Assembly (NCBI GenBank): GCA_035947875.1
Contig: DASZJQ010000067.1
Span: 16,717 to 80,716 of the forward strand
Source: Bog-473 sp035947875
GTDB taxonomy: Bacteria; Actinomycetota; Acidimicrobiia; Acidimicrobiales; RAAP-2
DNA length: 64,000 bases
Direction of reading: 5' to 3'
The notes beneath the pieces are model-generated. The model was not told the DNA's origin. It saw only the letters and a program-made list of their open reading frames with translations, and did no database searches. Both the position numbers and the translations under genes were made by a program. Shown piece by piece: positions 50,501 through 57,995 of this stretch. Position 1 is the stretch's first letter. Every line of letters begins with the position of its first letter.

Positions 50501-51241
50501 GGCGCGCAGATCATCATCGACAATTTCCTGGTGGCGGCCGAGATCAAGTGGGGCCAGCACTCCAGCCTGGTCATGTTGCTTCCCCATGGGTACGAGGGCC
50601 AGGGGCCCGAGCACTCGTCATCTCGCGTCGAGCGATTCTTGGCCCTCTGCGCCCGGGACAACCTCCGGGTGGTCATCCCCTCCACGGCGGCGCAATATTT
50701 CCACCTGCTGCGCTCGCAGGCGGCGCGCACGCCGAAACGACCCTTGATCGTGGTGACCCCCAAGTCCCTGCTCCGCGCCCATTCGTCGCGCTCGCCCTTC
50801 GGTGAGTTTGTGGACGGCTCGTTCTCGACCGTGCTCGACGACACGGAGGTGGTCGACCCCGGGACGGTCCGCCGCATCGTGTTGTGCAGCGGAAAGGTCG
50901 CCCATGAGGCGATGCAGCGGCGCCAAGAACTGGCTGGCCACGACGCCGCGGCGGCGGCCGGAGTGGCCATCGTGCGCGTCGAGCAGCTCTATCCATGGCC
51001 GACGGTCCGCCTGACCGCTGTCTTCGATCACTACGGAGACGCCGAAGAAGTGGTGTGGTTGCAAGAGGAGCCCGAGAACATGGGGGCCTGGTCATTCGTC
51101 CATGCGCGTTTGCACGCCTTGCTGCCTGAGCGTCTGAAGTTGCGCCATGTCAGTCGGAACGAATCGGCCAGTCCCGCCATCGGAAGTGCCGCACTCCATC
51201 AGTTGGAGCAGGCTGACTTGTTGCGGCGCGCCATTGGCTGA
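47522..51241 (+). CDS. kgd: Multifunctional 2-oxoglutarate decarboxylase/dehydrogenase (Kgd), E2-E1 fusion
   Basis: 1239 residues. Order: short N-terminal E1-type segment (AWLVDDMYDRFLVDPTSV), an Ala/Pro-rich linker (about 45-85), an E2 succinyltransferase catalytic domain with TSTYDHRIIQGAES (His about 306), then a ThDP-dependent E1o: SHRGRLNVLANIV, the ThDP/Mg region HGDAAFAGQGVVAETLNLS, and the C-terminal transketolase part. No lipoyl domain is present. This is the actinobacterial arrangement, in which GarA-type proteins regulate the enzyme and E3/lipoyl partners come from elsewhere. It oxidises or decarboxylates 2-oxoglutarate in the TCA cycle. The following NYN-domain gene overlaps its stop. 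Confidence 0.96.
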   Translation: MSQSTATPGSFGPNAWLVDDMYDRFLVDPTSVSDSWREFFADYRPAPVPAPQSAPTPVPVSAPVAAASAPVASPEATAAASPEAQEATVLRGAASRIVANMEASLSVPTATSVRSVPARLLEVNRQILNNQLARTTGAKVSFTHLIGYAVVRALHDVPALNAAFVEHAGDAGKPGVIHHKHVGLGLAVDQERSDGSRTLLVPCIRDADTLDFRSFVMAYEDLIRKIHTNKISPDDFAGTTVTLTNPGTLGTVQSVPRLMPGQGAIIGVGALGYPAGFEAADPRVLAQLGLGKVVTLTSTYDHRIIQGAESGIFLGRVAALLTGADGFYDSLFESMGVPYEPVRWRVDSNAGDGTDEGEHQHLIKQVHVQTLINMYRVRGHLIAHLDPLDAEPPHIHAELDPLSYGLTIWDLPRSFVTDGLAGRDVATLDDILHVLRDAYCRTLGIEYMHLQDPEQKRWIQQHVEGQPSTLNQDEQRHILDRLNAAEVFERFLHTRYVGQKRFGLEGAESTIVLLDTLLDAAAGSGVAEVVMGMSHRGRLNVLANIVGKSYRDIFEEFEGNLDPESVQGSGDVKYHKGARGTFHGSAGEELPITVASNPSHLEAVDPVVEGMTRAKQDRLSPPTDGTPRALAEGTFGFPCMSVLVHGDAAFAGQGVVAETLNLSGLSGYRTGGTVHVVINNQLGFTTAPASARTSVYPTDVAKMVQAPIFHVNGDDPEACVRAARLAFAFRQTFHKDVVIDIVCYRKHGHNEGDDPSYTQPLMYQRIEAKRSVRKLYTETLVRRGDITLEDAESALDDFNKALQTVLDEVRGEPSQVPDHLPDAEPAAAEVPPEETGVAGDVLHALASIVRTVPDGFTIHPKLERQFSQRDAVVAEGQVDWALAEALAMGSLLYEGVNVRLTGQDTRRGTFSQRHAVLVDYANGEEFIPLAHIDTGLRRVGGGALEPAEGSIGCFTARDSLLSEYAAVGFEYGYSVEAPEALVLWEAQFGDFVNGAQIIIDNFLVAAEIKWGQHSSLVMLLPHGYEGQGPEHSSSRVERFLALCARDNLRVVIPSTAAQYFHLLRSQAARTPKRPLIVVTPKSLLRAHSSRSPFGEFVDGSFSTVLDDTEVVDPGTVRRIVLCSGKVAHEAMQRRQELAGHDAAAAAGVAIVRVEQLYPWPTVRLTAVFDHYGDAEEVVWLQEEPENMGAWSFVHARLHALLPERLKLRHVSRNESASPAIGSAALHQLEQADLLRRAIG

Positions 51242-52544
51242 ACCGCATCACGTCGTGGTGGACGGGTCGAACCTGGCCACCGAAGGACGCACGCTCCCGA
51301 GCTTGAAGCAATTGGACGAAGCGGTCAGGGCGTACGCCGAGGAAGATCCCGAGGGCCTTATCACCGTCGTGGTGGACGCATCCTTCGAGCACCGGATTGA
51401 CGAGTCCGAGCGCGAGCAGGTGCGCGAGGCCATGTTGAACGGCGAAATCGTCTCCCCGCCGGCCGGCGCCATCGGACGTGGAGATGCCTTCGTGCTGAGG
51501 ATCGCCGAGCGGACCGGCGCCATCGTGCTCTCCAACGATTCCTTCCAGGAATTTCACGGTGAGCATCCGTGGCTCTTCGACGAGGGCCGCCTCATCGGGG
51601 GCAAACCGGTACCCGGGGTGGGATGGATCTTCACGCACCGGCTCCCCGTGCGGGGGGTCAAGAGCCGGGCGGCCACCGCGGAGACGCGATCGAAGCGTGA
51701 CCCCGAGTCGGCTCCGGCCAAGGCGGCCGAGTTGGCCAAGGCGGCCAAGAAGGCGGCCCGGCGTTCATCGAAGACGTCGGAGCCCGCCATCGATTCCTCC
51801 TGGCCCATCACGCCCACCTCGCCGCCACCGGCTCGCCCTCCCCGCAAAGCTGCGGCATTGGCCGACCCCACCCTGTCGACGGCCATTGACGAGGCGGTGG
51901 CCGAGGCGCTCGACCCGCCCGAGGCCCAGGCAGCCAAGGTCGCGACCAAGAAGAAGGGCGCGGCGAAGAAGGTGTCGGGACCCAAGAAGGCTGCCGCCAC
52001 CAAGAGGGCACCGGCGGCGAAGAAGGCACGGTCGGCCAAGAAAGCGCCAGCCGATGAGACCCCGGTGGCCAAGAAGGCGGCTGCCGGGGATAGGGCTGCG
52101 CCACCCCAGCGGACGCGCGCCCACCTGGCCGCCGCCGCCCCGGTGGCCAAGAAGGCGCCGTCCAGCCCGCCCCCGGCGGTCAATGAACCCCTCGCGTTCA
52201 TCAATTTTGTGGCCACCTACCCGGTCGGGAGCACCCTGGAAGGTGAGGTCGTCTCGTTCACCTCTCACGGGGCCATGGTCGATGTGGCATTGCCCGACGG
52301 CGGCCGGTTGCACTGCTACATCCCCCTGAGTGCCATGGGGACCCCGCCACCGACCAAGGCGCGCGAGCTGTTGAAGAAGGGTGAGGTGCGCGAGTTCGTG
52401 CTGGCCGGCCTCGACCCGCCCCGCAGAGTGGCGGAGCTCTCGCTACCCCTTCCCCCGGCCAAGAAGCGGCGTAGCCCGGCCAAGAAGGCAGCCAAGAAGC
52501 CGGCCAAGAAGGCGGCCAAGAAGGCGGCCAAGAAGTCCTCCTAG
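51234..52544 (+). CDS. NYN/PIN-type ribonuclease domain fused to an S1-like domain with Lys-rich tails
   Basis: 436 residues. The N-terminal part (about 1-145) matches Zc3h12a-like NYN nucleases: HHVVVDGSNLATEG (first Asp), ITVVVDASFEHRI, GRGDAFVLRIAERTGAIVLSND (acidic residues) and a strand WIFTHRLPV. Residues about 150-320 are Lys/Ala/Pro-rich and disordered with AKKAA repeats. Residues about 320-410 (GSTLEGEVVSFTSHGAMVDV) read as an S1-like RNA-binding barrel, followed by a histone-like tail (KKAAKKPAKKAAKK). This predicts an RNA-cleaving protein that binds RNA at several sites. The TTG start at 51234 overlaps kgd by 8 bases and is chosen because the domain begins there; GTG 51255 would cut the first strand. 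Confidence 0.75.
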   Translation: MAEPHHVVVDGSNLATEGRTLPSLKQLDEAVRAYAEEDPEGLITVVVDASFEHRIDESEREQVREAMLNGEIVSPPAGAIGRGDAFVLRIAERTGAIVLSNDSFQEFHGEHPWLFDEGRLIGGKPVPGVGWIFTHRLPVRGVKSRAATAETRSKRDPESAPAKAAELAKAAKKAARRSSKTSEPAIDSSWPITPTSPPPARPPRKAAALADPTLSTAIDEAVAEALDPPEAQAAKVATKKKGAAKKVSGPKKAAATKRAPAAKKARSAKKAPADETPVAKKAAAGDRAAPPQRTRAHLAAAAPVAKKAPSSPPPAVNEPLAFINFVATYPVGSTLEGEVVSFTSHGAMVDVALPDGGRLHCYIPLSAMGTPPPTKARELLKKGEVREFVLAGLDPPRRVAELSLPLPPAKKRRSPAKKAAKKPAKKAAKKAAKKSS

Positions 52545-52556
52545 GGCCAGTGTCTA

Positions 52557-52562
52557 TAGTCT
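52557..52562 (+). promoter_or_regulatory. -10 hexamer TAGTCT (overlapping TATAGT)
   Basis: TAGTCT ends 7 bases before the ATG at 52570; the overlapping TATAGT (52555-52560) is an alternative. It gives the FabZ-like and exonuclease genes a promoter of their own. Confidence 0.6.
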
Positions 52563-52569
52563 CGGGCCG

Positions 52570-53007
52570 ATGGAGAAGATGCCTGACCCGATCGACGTCT
52601 TGGCCCATCGGCCGCCCTTCCTCTTCGTCACCGCGGTCGAATCGGTTGAACCGGGCGTCTCGGCGCGGGGGCGCTGGGAGTTGACCGGCGACGAGCCGTT
52701 CTTCTCGGGTCATTTCCCCGGCCGCCCCACCCTTCCGGGCGTACTGATGATCGAGTCGCTGGCCCAGCTGGGCGGCATCGCCCTTCTCCTCGACGAACGC
52801 TTTGCCGGCAAACTCCCCCTCTTCGGCGGGATCGAGCGGGCGCGGTTCCGCCGCCAAGTGGTTCCCGGTGACACCCTCGCGCTCCAGATGGACCTGAACC
52901 ACATGTCGTCGCGCGCCGGGAAGGGCCACGGCATCGCCTCGGTCAACGGCGACCGGGCGTGCGAAGCGGACCTTCTCTTTGTCCTCGTCGACGCCGGTGC
53001 CGCCTGA
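52570..53007 (+). CDS. 3-hydroxyacyl-ACP dehydratase, FabZ-like
   Basis: 145 residues of the hotdog dehydratase family of type II fatty-acid synthesis. The catalytic His is in GHFPGRPTLPGVLMIES (about residue 49) and the catalytic Glu in MIESLAQLGG, as in FabZ; the start DVLAHRPPFLFVTAV also matches. Actinobacteria often lack or replace FabZ, so the substrate may be another acyl carrier or CoA ester. The exonuclease gene starts at its stop (TGATG), so both are read together. Confidence 0.88.
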   Translation: MEKMPDPIDVLAHRPPFLFVTAVESVEPGVSARGRWELTGDEPFFSGHFPGRPTLPGVLMIESLAQLGGIALLLDERFAGKLPLFGGIERARFRRQVVPGDTLALQMDLNHMSSRAGKGHGIASVNGDRACEADLLFVLVDAGAA

Positions 53008-53777
53008 TGCGCCTGGCCACCTGGAACGTGAATTCGCTCACGGCACGCCTGCCGCGCCTGACCTCATGGATGGAGGAGCACCAACCCGACGTGATCTGCC
53101 TCCAGGAGACCAAGCAGTCCGACGACAAGTTCCCGCTGGAGACATTCAACGCCATGGGCTACGAGGCGGCCCACCACGGCGACGGACGCTGGAACGGGGT
53201 GGCCCTGGTCAGCCGCGTCGGGCTGGTCGACGTGGCGCGGGGGTTCGGCGCCGTCGAGGACACGCACGGGAGTCGCTTCCTGGCCGCCACCTGCGCCGGC
53301 GTACGGGTGCACTCGGTCTACGTGCCCAACGGGAGGAGCCTGGATGACGAGTTCTACCAGTTCAAGCTGGACTGGTTGGCGCGCTTGCGCACCGTGCTCG
53401 ACGAGACCTGCCCCCCCGGTTCATCGGTGGCGGTCTGCGGCGACTTCAACGTGGCGCCCGCCGACAGGGACGTCTGGGACCCGGCCCACTTTGTCGGCAT
53501 GACCCACGTGAGCGAGCCCGAACGGGCCGCCCTCCGCCACGTCGAGGACTGGGGTCTCGAAGACGTGTTCACCCGATTCAATGACCCGGGGACGTTCACC
53601 TGGTGGGACTATCGAGCTGGCGATTTCCACCAGGGGCGCGGCATGCGGATCGACCTCCTCCTGGTGAGCCGGGACCTGGCGGCACGGGCGACGGCGGCCT
53701 TTCGCGACCGTGATGCGCGCAAGGGGCAGAAGCCTTCGGATCACGCGCCGGTGGTGGTTGATTTTTCGGAAACCTAA
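53007..53777 (+). CDS. xthA: Exodeoxyribonuclease III (AP endonuclease)
   Basis: 256 residues of the Mg-dependent endonuclease/exonuclease family. Visible: LATWNVNSL (Asn), DVICLQETKQSD (Glu), SVYVPNGRSLDD (Tyr region), VCGDFNVAP (Asp-Asn pair) and MRIDLLLVS plus the final His in KPSDHAPVVVDF. It cuts at abasic sites and trims 3' ends in base excision repair. Start and stop codons overlap the FabZ-like gene by one base. Confidence 0.95.
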   Translation: MRLATWNVNSLTARLPRLTSWMEEHQPDVICLQETKQSDDKFPLETFNAMGYEAAHHGDGRWNGVALVSRVGLVDVARGFGAVEDTHGSRFLAATCAGVRVHSVYVPNGRSLDDEFYQFKLDWLARLRTVLDETCPPGSSVAVCGDFNVAPADRDVWDPAHFVGMTHVSEPERAALRHVEDWGLEDVFTRFNDPGTFTWWDYRAGDFHQGRGMRIDLLLVSRDLAARATAAFRDRDARKGQKPSDHAPVVVDFSET

Positions 53778-53854
53778 TCCCTGCCGGAATGTGCCGACAG
53801 CGCCGGGAGACCCATCGAACCACTGCCGGGCGGACCAATGCTCGGAGGAAACGG

Positions 53855-53860
53855 TAGTCT
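53855..53860 (+). promoter_or_regulatory. -10 hexamer TAGTCT, leaderless promoter
   Basis: TAGTCT ends 7 bases before the ATG at 53868, identical in sequence and spacing to the hexamers before the FabZ-like and mannosidase genes. Confidence 0.62.
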
Positions 53861-53867
53861 CCGCGCC

Positions 53868-54593
53868 ATGAACCCCGACGGGTACCTCGACGTCTTCCGG
53901 GATCGTTCCCTCGCCCTGTTGACGTCGGCGCAAGCCAACCTCAAGGTTCCCGTGCCGAGCTGTCCGGGCTGGACCGTGGCCGAGCTCATCACGCACGTCG
54001 GCACCACGTGGGGTTGGGCCGCCGCCATCGTACGGACCGGAGCTCGCGACGACCTCCCGTCGTCTCCCGATGATCCGGGTAGCACCGAAGTTCTCGAGTG
54101 GGCGGCGGAGCAGTCGGGCCAGCTGGCCGACGCGCTGAAGGGCGCCGATCCTGACTCCGATTGCTGGACATTCGGCTTGCCACGATCCCGGCTGTTCTGG
54201 TTCCGGCGCCAGGCCCTCGAAACCGCCGTCCACGCCTGGGACGTGCAGCACGCCACCGGCCGGCCCGATCCCATGGACCCCGATCTGGCCACCGACGGCA
54301 TTGATGAATTCCTGACGGTCATGCTGCCGCGCTACATCCAGCGTCAACCCGACAGCTGGACGGGCCAGTCGTTGCACCTCCACCGTACGGATGGCGACGG
54401 GGAATGGATGATCCAGCTGGGCCCAGGGGCTTCTCTTTCCGTCGACCGCACCCACGGCGAGGGGGACGTGACCCTCCGAGGTCCGGCGTCGTCGCTCTAC
54501 CTGTGGTGCCTCAACCGCCTACCGTCGAGCGATCTTGAGCTCGGCGGCGATGGCGCCATCGCCGAGCGCTGGACCGCGGAAGTCTCATTCTGA
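53868..54593 (+). CDS. Maleylpyruvate isomerase / DinB-like family protein (TIGR03083 type)
   Basis: 241 residues. The four-helix MDMPI/DinB-like domain is visible through VPSCPGWTVAELITHVGTTWGWA (metal His) and RRQALETAVHAWDVQHATG (further His residues), with a C-terminal SCP2-like part GEGDVTLRGPASSLYLWCLNR. Members are mycothiol-dependent isomerases or transferases in actinobacteria. The specific reaction is unknown. ATG 53868 follows a -10 hexamer; the ATG at 53838 would add ten residues and lies before the hexamer. A 143-base gap follows. Confidence 0.88.
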   Translation: MNPDGYLDVFRDRSLALLTSAQANLKVPVPSCPGWTVAELITHVGTTWGWAAAIVRTGARDDLPSSPDDPGSTEVLEWAAEQSGQLADALKGADPDSDCWTFGLPRSRLFWFRRQALETAVHAWDVQHATGRPDPMDPDLATDGIDEFLTVMLPRYIQRQPDSWTGQSLHLHRTDGDGEWMIQLGPGASLSVDRTHGEGDVTLRGPASSLYLWCLNRLPSSDLELGGDGAIAERWTAEVSF

Positions 54594-54736
54594 TTGAGAA
54601 GGCCCGCCCTCGGCGTCGCCTCATCGGCGCGTGACCCGATGTCCGCAGCGCCGTCCGGCTGGGCTCGATGCTGGCCGAAGCTGGGCTGGCAGGGCCGTCG
54701 TTCCAATCGGAGAGGTCTCGCAACGATGTACGCATT

Positions 54737-55735
54737 TCAAAACTCCGGCGGAGAGAACTCCGTCAATGCGTCAGACGAGCGCGAGAGGGCGGCCGGGTGA
54801 CCGAAAAAACCCGGCAGACCGCCGCTGTGCAGAAAGACGATCCGCTCGCCGGGAGTGATCTCACCATCTCTGACGGCACCGACGAGGCCGGCGAGGGCAC
54901 GACCGGTGTAGATCGGGTCCAGAACGAGCCCCTCGGTCCTGGCGGCCAACGTCAGCGCAACCATCACCGGGTCGGTGAGTTCGCCATATCCAGCACCGAC
55001 TTGGTCGAGTCGGATCCTCAGGGCGTCCGGGGCAAGAGGCGCGTCGGCGAGTCCGGCCACCAGTTCGGCCACGGTCGCTGCAGGATCGCGAATGGCACCA
55101 CAATCCACGCCGAGCACTCGTCGAGTTCCGAGCGCGTGCACGAGGCCCGCCATGGTGCCACCAGATCCAACCGCGGTCACAACGTGTGACAGGTCCTCGG
55201 CCTGCCTGAGAAGCTCGTGGCCACACTCGACGTAGCCACGCGCTCCGAGCGCACTTGAGCCCCCATAGGGAACGAACTCGGGACGGGCGCCCCGTGCGCG
55301 CAGCTGGTCGACGACGCCCAATGCGATGGTCTCAAGATCTTCGTGAGCGATGTCGCCGGCCCACGTCACGGTGGCGCCCAACAGCCCATCGAGTGCAATG
55401 TTGCCGGTGCGGGGACCACCTTTGGTGCCAGCCAGCACCAGCACCACGTCAAGTCCCAATCGTGCGCCGGCAGCTGCGGTCAATCGGGCGTGATTGCTCT
55501 GACGAGCGCCGCAGGTGACAAGGGTGTCGGCGCCACGAGCCACCGCGGCACCGCAGATCCACTCCAGCTTTCGCACTTTGTTTCCCCCGCCACCCAGACC
55601 TGTGAGATCATCGCGTTTGATCCAGAGATCGTTTCTGCCCAGTCCGAGCGCCTGAGCCATCCTGGGGGCGGCTTCCAATGGCGTGGGCCAGGTGCCAAGG
55701 ACGGCGGGTGCAGTTTCAAACGAATCGGTAGCCAT
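54737..55735 (-). CDS. PLP-dependent enzyme of the D-cysteine desulfhydrase / ACC deaminase family
   Basis: 332 residues of fold-type II. The PLP Lys is in the conserved GGGGNKVRKLEW (about residue 52), QSNHARLTAAAGARLG matches the family, and VVTAVGSGGTMAGLVHAL is the phosphate-binding glycine loop. Members degrade D-cysteine, ACC or sulfo-amino acids; the exact substrate depends on residues I cannot assign. The C-terminal PGERIVFLHSGGLPGFFG is typical. GC content starts to fall here relative to the genes to the left. An AAAGGAC ribosome site precedes the ATG. Confidence 0.9.
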   Translation of the reverse strand: MATDSFETAPAVLGTWPTPLEAAPRMAQALGLGRNDLWIKRDDLTGLGGGGNKVRKLEWICGAAVARGADTLVTCGARQSNHARLTAAAGARLGLDVVLVLAGTKGGPRTGNIALDGLLGATVTWAGDIAHEDLETIALGVVDQLRARGARPEFVPYGGSSALGARGYVECGHELLRQAEDLSHVVTAVGSGGTMAGLVHALGTRRVLGVDCGAIRDPAATVAELVAGLADAPLAPDALRIRLDQVGAGYGELTDPVMVALTLAARTEGLVLDPIYTGRALAGLVGAVRDGEITPGERIVFLHSGGLPGFFGHPAALSRSSDALTEFSPPEF

Positions 55736-55856
55736 GAACCGTCCTTTCGGGTCAGTCGTGGATCGTGGTCAATGCCGCTTCGCTCGCCATGGGCCATAGA
55801 TCAGACAGAGGACGAAGTATCGCATCGGGTTGAAGACTGCCCGGCGCCATGAACGG

Positions 55857-56633
55857 TTACATTCTCCAACGACGGAATCCACCTTCGGAATTGATGACCT
55901 GCCCGGTGATCCAGGCGCTGGCGTCGGAAGCCAGCCAACACGCAATCCGGGAGACGTCGTCGGGCGATCCCCATCGACCAGCCGGCAGCGCGTTTCGCAC
56001 CTGCAGAGCAAGGTCGGAGCTTGCCCATCCCGTGTCCGTCGGTCCCGGATTGATTGCGTTCACGGTGATGCCTCGGTCGACGAGTGCATCAGAAAGACTC
56101 AGTGTCATCTGCTGAATGGCCCCCTTGCTGATGGCATAGGGAATCTCTTGACTCATAGGGGCAAGATGCTGGCCCGACGTGAAGAGGATGACTCGACCTC
56201 CAGTCTTCTCATCGTTGTGTTGGGCCGCAAACGCTTGAGTGAGCAGCACACTGGCTCGGGCATTCACTGCCCATGAAAGGTCCAGCTCTGCCGCCGTCAC
56301 GTCGGCCAGTGTCTGGACCGCGCTTCGCGCATGGTTTGCAATCACGACGTCGACATGACCGAAGTGATGTACCGCTTGGTCGATCACGAATGCTGACGCA
56401 TCGGACTTGGCAAAATCGGCTTCGGCGTGTTGGAGATGATCACGATCGCCGCCCAGGGCGTCCAGCACCCCAGATATCCCCGCAGGGTCGCTGCCCCAGG
56501 GCTGATCGGCGTCGTGTGGCGTCCAAGAATGGACCATCACCTTGGCTCCCGAAGCCAAGAGATCGCGGGCAATGGCGAACCCGATCCCGGCCCGACGGCT
56601 GACGCCGGTCACCACGACGACCCTTCCCGCCAT
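55857..56633 (-). CDS. Short-chain dehydrogenase/reductase
   Basis: 258 residues. Start GRVVVVTGVSRRAGIGFAIA with the TGxxxxxGIG glycine motif (two residues longer than the classical form), IANHARS in place of NNAG, the catalytic Ser in LFTSGQHLA and YAISKGAI (Tyr and Lys). PGPTDTGWAS and the end WITGQVINSEGGF are common. ATG 56633 begins MAGRVVVVTG; a GTG six codons upstream is possible. It resembles small FabG-like reductases, sometimes found in resistance regions. Function unknown. Confidence 0.88.
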   Translation of the reverse strand: MAGRVVVVTGVSRRAGIGFAIARDLLASGAKVMVHSWTPHDADQPWGSDPAGISGVLDALGGDRDHLQHAEADFAKSDASAFVIDQAVHHFGHVDVVIANHARSAVQTLADVTAAELDLSWAVNARASVLLTQAFAAQHNDEKTGGRVILFTSGQHLAPMSQEIPYAISKGAIQQMTLSLSDALVDRGITVNAINPGPTDTGWASSDLALQVRNALPAGRWGSPDDVSRIACWLASDASAWITGQVINSEGGFRRWRM

Positions 56634-56665
56634 CCCTCCAACGCCCTGCACGATTTCGATGTGGT

Positions 56666-57130
56666 CTATGAATACCGGGCGGCCCGCGTCCCCGGGGGAT
56701 TCTGAACCCCGGGAATCAGGTCCGGATTCTCCACGCAGACCTCACATTCGAGGCCATCAGGATCTCGGAAGAAGATACTCAACATCGCCCCAAAATCGGT
56801 GACGAAGTCGTCCGCTGCTCCCCGGGCCATGAGTCGCTCCCTGATCGTTTCAAACGCCTCGATCGATGCGGCTTGCACGGCCAGGTGATCAATGCGGCCA
56901 CGGCCGAACATCGGGGTCTGCCGGTCGGCCTCGGTGTTACCCTCGATTTGGAAGACATTGATTTCTGACCAGTCACCAACCCTGATGATTGAGAGTCGAG
57001 GTCCCTTCCCTTCCGGGAACTCCGAACCGTCCCTAAGGACTTCTGCCTCAAAGACCTCCTGGTAGAAGGCGATCAAACGACTCGCGTCATTGGTGATGGT
57101 GGCGACGTGGTTGAGTCCCTTCAGCAGCAC
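56666..57130 (-). CDS. VOC (glyoxalase/dioxygenase-fold) family protein
   Basis: 154 residues. Two betaalphabetabetabeta modules: LKGLNHVATITNDASRLIAFYQEVF (first metal His), GRIDHLAVQAASIEAF (second His) and FFRDPDGLECEVCVEN (Glu). Members include lactoylglutathione lyases, fosfomycin or bleomycin resistance proteins and ring-cleaving dioxygenases. GTG 57130 follows a GGAAGGGG site by six bases. It is 32 bases upstream of the SDR gene on the same strand, so both can form an operon. Confidence 0.87.
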   Translation of the reverse strand: MLLKGLNHVATITNDASRLIAFYQEVFEAEVLRDGSEFPEGKGPRLSIIRVGDWSEINVFQIEGNTEADRQTPMFGRGRIDHLAVQAASIEAFETIRERLMARGAADDFVTDFGAMLSIFFRDPDGLECEVCVENPDLIPGVQNPPGTRAARYS

Positions 57131-57229
57131 AATGCACCCCTTCCATAAAGCGGCGGTACGCGCATTGTAGATCGAAGGTCCCGCGTCTCGGGCAGTCGGG
57201 AGCACCGCGTGAAGTGAGCGCTCTCTTTC

Positions 57230-57607
57230 TCACGCACTCCTCAGAAGGGCGATCAGAACCGCTGATTCGGCGCGCAGTCGGGTCGCCTCATCGTGTCGGC
57301 CGAGCCTCTCGTAGTCGGCTGCGGCAGACTCTCGATCTGCCACCTCGCCCTGGACGAGAGCTCTGATCTGTCCTTCGGAGAGTTCTCGCCTAGGGGCCTC
57401 ACCGGCCCCATGGCCGACCACCGCACCGGCAATGGGCTCACCCATCGGGAGGGGTCGTTCCGGGACATCAACGGCTTCAGCGTTGTCGATGGCCCCGAGG
57501 GTGGTCCGGAGTGCCGCGATCGCCATGGAGTCTCGTCCCTTCATGGCTCCCACCAGGGCCTGGCGAAGCCGCTGTCGCAGCTGCCCGGCTTCAGATGGGT
57601 TCGCCAT
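57230..57607 (-). CDS. YqeY/GatB-like domain protein
   Basis: 125 residues. The helical repeat region LRQRLRQALVGAMKGRDSMAIAALRTTLGAIDNAE and the C-terminal ADYERLGRHDEATRLRAESAVL are those of YqeY, a small homologue of the GatB tail domain with possible tRNA-binding role. Length is a little shorter than usual (about 150). A GTG at 57613 directly precedes the ATG, so the start is uncertain by two codons. A possible hairpin GCGTGA/TCACGC (57207-57235) overlaps its stop. Confidence 0.85.
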   Translation of the reverse strand: MANPSEAGQLRQRLRQALVGAMKGRDSMAIAALRTTLGAIDNAEAVDVPERPLPMGEPIAGAVVGHGAGEAPRRELSEGQIRALVQGEVADRESAAADYERLGRHDEATRLRAESAVLIALLRSA

Positions 57608-57718
57608 CACCACATTGCAATTGCATCACGAGGTCGAGGTCGCAACTCATGCGTCGAGCGGGCCGATCAAAACCGTCGCTCTTCGCCATCAGATCGAACT
57701 CGGCCACCGCCACGTTTG

Positions 57719-57817
57719 TTACGGCGTTCGGGCTCCGATGCGTACGACCGCAGCGATAACGATGAGTCCGAAAGCGACGGACGCGAGGAGAGTGATGACG
57801 CTGGCAGTGGGACTCAT
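57719..57817 (-). CDS. 32-residue single-helix membrane peptide
   Basis: A reading frame too small for routine calling. ATG 57817 stands five bases after GGAGGA on the minus strand, an excellent ribosome site. The peptide has a short polar start (MSPTAS), one continuous hydrophobic helix (about 7-25, with ALA/VAL/ILE/LEU) and a basic end (RIGARTP), the layout of a bacterial small membrane protein with N-out/C-in or N-in/C-out orientation. It ends at TAA 57719. It lies 112 bases upstream of the YqeY gene and may be its leader cistron. The function is unknown. Confidence 0.5.
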   Translation of the reverse strand: MSPTASVITLLASVAFGLIVIAAVVRIGARTP

Positions 57818-57995
57818 GGTTTCCTCCATCGAAACGGGCTGGGGTTCCCCCAACCATGGCAACAAGTGTGAACTCTGGACCCAGCGACGCACTATGTCAA
57901 TAGGTTCAACCTGAATGCGTCCAAATGACTTCGCGTGGATGACGTGGGCGAATCGACAATGGACCGATCCGGGCTTTCCGAACGGCCCGTTGACG

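Noticed and set aside
53838..53867. Upstream ATG for the maleylpyruvate isomerase-fold gene
   Set aside because: It precedes the predicted -10 hexamer, and the ten added residues match nothing.
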